64,000 nt of DNA from the NCBI GenBank assembly GCA_004794785.1, contig SJOL01006478.1, forward strand, positions 439,222 through 503,221. The letters are read 5' to 3'. Below are positions 62,201 through 64,000 of the stretch, one piece after another. A program made the translations under genes and the position numbers. The notes under the pieces were generated by a model. The model was not told where the DNA came from. It was given only the letters and a program-made list of their open reading frames with translations, and made no database searches. The first letter of the stretch is position 1; the number at the start of each line of letters is the position of its first letter. The stretch comes from Opisthorchis felineus (taxonomy: Eukaryota; Platyhelminthes; Trematoda; Opisthorchiida; Opisthorchiidae).

Positions 62201-64000
62201 ACTGTCTCAGGTATCAACACAAAAGGTTTGGACACTACAACAGAGAAATGACCGTACTTTACCACCATAATCTTAAAAGTCCATTTGCTAAGTGTGCGCG
62301 CGACCATTCGGCTTATCGCACATTAAATGCGGCCACACTCGTTATAAAGACCACTGGGCTGTCGGTTTACTGAGCCAAAAACGGTTGAGCTAACTGACCC
62401 GAATTCTCATCCAACTGTTACACGAGAAACTAGGTGTAAAGCAATCAGTTCTTGAGATAAATCAATATTCTCCTAATTCCCTACTGTCCAGTTAGTCCTT
62501 AGTGCTCGTTTCAGATGAACGTGAGAGTGAATCTGGAAGTTTGCGTCATTACAAGTCATCCCTGAGGTCAGACAACCAATTATAAGTCTATTTCACACAC
62601 CGAGATCTAGTGCCTGATTATAACATGAGCCACAAAAGCGGTTGAAGCTGAGATCTCCAGTTATTAATTGGTATTAGTAGGAATAGATAACGTCTGCCTC
62701 AGTGTTTAGGATTAGATGGTTCATACGTTACAATTCCACCACAAATTGATCAATCAATGAAATCCTTCCGTTAGAAACGAGCCGAAGACCGATATTTACA
62801 ATGCGGTGGTTCCAGTTGTTCCTGTGTTTTCACGTTGGAATGTGTCCTAAAGATAATCGTAACTGTTGCCTCAGTCAACCTGGTAACTGAGATTTTTCCT
62901 TTTTTTTCTTTGTCGGGAGGAAAAACTATCAAGCACATGACACGCAGAAGATTTTAGTTATGTTTAGATGACACCTGTGGTCGCTCTTATCGGGGAGATG
63001 GAGTTCTCGAGACCACTCTGTGTACTCAAGATAATCGTGTCCGTCATTCATGTCCAACTAGTGCATCAGTAGACTGTTAACATAATCAATTAAGACCTAC
63101 TCTACCCCTCTTCTCATCTCTCAGGCGTATTAGAGTTGCAGAGTGAGAAATCTCCAGGGTGTCCTGGGTTGGAAAGAAATTGGAACAGCTGTGTTTACGC
63201 CAATCACGACCACAAAACGTTTGGAAGAATAGGCTAGGGAAAGCATTTAAAAATATTTGTAGACTTTGACGCACAACAGAAAAACTCAGCTTTTCTGTAA
63301 ACCTGTTGGTTGGTTAACGGGAAGCATGTCTAGCGTCTACCAACGTACAGTACCAAGCCCAAACTGAGTTGCACATTTATGCACTCTGAGCCAAGTAGAA
63401 TAAATATCCCCTGCACCCATAATTGATGAAGCTGAAACTAGTCGCAACTTACGAGACAAAAAATCATTGTGCGATCTTGCATTTTGTGCATGAGGGTATC
63501 GGGAATCTCAGAAACGCAACGGGAATCAGAAGCAAAAGTCTTCCTTAAGTAAGAGTGTGCTCATGGCAAGGGAAATCATTGAATTTTTCCCACCACAGAA
63601 TTTTCTCACCCAAATCGTGAGAGCTGATTGTGAATGATTAAGTGGGGTGCGCTCAATTCCGGTTTTTCCAGACAAAAGAATTTGTCTGATCACAAGCAAA
63701 AGCACATGAACCTTAGTATGATTTGAACAACTGAATTGACTTTATATCAACTCAGAACTCTACTGGACTAACAGAGTCGTTTTTTCTGCTTGTCTATGTC
63801 TGTCAATTGTCTAAGCTAGTACGCGTCCATGTGACAAATGGTTGGACATTTATACACAGTGGCCTAACCAGTGTTGACATGCGAATCCGTAACGGTTACA
63901 GGCCAGCCAACGATGTACTCTCCAAATTCGCATTAGTAGCTATTCAAGTGGACGTCTCAACTAGAGACTAAAGGGGTGTAGGCTGACAATGAAAGGCATG
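59286..64000. other. No recognisable gene
   Basis: Only short ORFs. A 99-codon and a 94-codon plus-strand ORF (61789-62088 and 62089-62373) are adjacent but share no recognisable family. A TTTTGAACCC segment near 60273 might be a reversed B-box. Nothing else is supported. Confidence 0.35.
61804..61822. repeat. (GT)n microsatellite
   Basis: About nine GT units, uninterrupted. Confidence 0.9.

Overview
This window looks like a repeat-rich, intron-rich invertebrate genome, most likely a parasitic flatworm and probably a digenean fluke. The reasons are the near absence of long ORFs, one recognisable gene split by a very long intron, decayed non-LTR retrotransposons of the kind abundant in flukes and tapeworms, and tRNA-headed short repeats that carry hammerhead-ribozyme cores, a design known from the schistosome Sm-alpha repeats. 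The species is not identified; the assignment is inference.

The only gene I recognise with confidence is a stomatin (band 7/SPFH) gene on the minus strand. Two consecutive exons are visible: 26375-26484 encodes the membrane hairpin and 10602-10757 encodes the start of the SPFH domain. They join in frame across an intron of about 15.6 kb. The first exon(s) and the rest of the SPFH domain were not found. A 316-base run of N (9746-10061) lies just downstream and may hold the next exon. A 91-codon ORF (8199-8474, minus) looks protein-like but is unidentified.

Most recognisable sequence is repetitive. Three short-repeat families carry type I hammerhead-ribozyme-like cores. Family HHR-A has a tRNA-like head, a hammerhead core with a palindromic stem III and a conserved tail; it occurs at 4.7-5.05, 13.8-14.2, 17.6-18.2, 25.6-25.95, 28.0-28.4, 51.45-51.57 and 54.2-54.4 kb, often as inverted pairs. 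Family HHR-B has no obvious tRNA head and lies at 27.1, 28.8, 43.1, 44.1, 46.6 and 59.2 kb. Family HHR-C has a tRNA-like head, a hammerhead and a downstream hairpin, at 34.8-35.0 and 40.3-40.45 kb. Several copies keep both core strands and a base-paired stem I; all show some decay. Other repeats are a perfect GATA tract of about 222 units (14317-15205), a LINE relic with endonuclease and reverse-transcriptase pieces (56.5-58.6 kb, minus), a LINE 3' fragment (18.69-19.04 kb, plus), and several tRNA-like SINE heads.

The remaining stretches show no coding or structural signal that I can support by eye. Small unrecognised exons could be hidden there.
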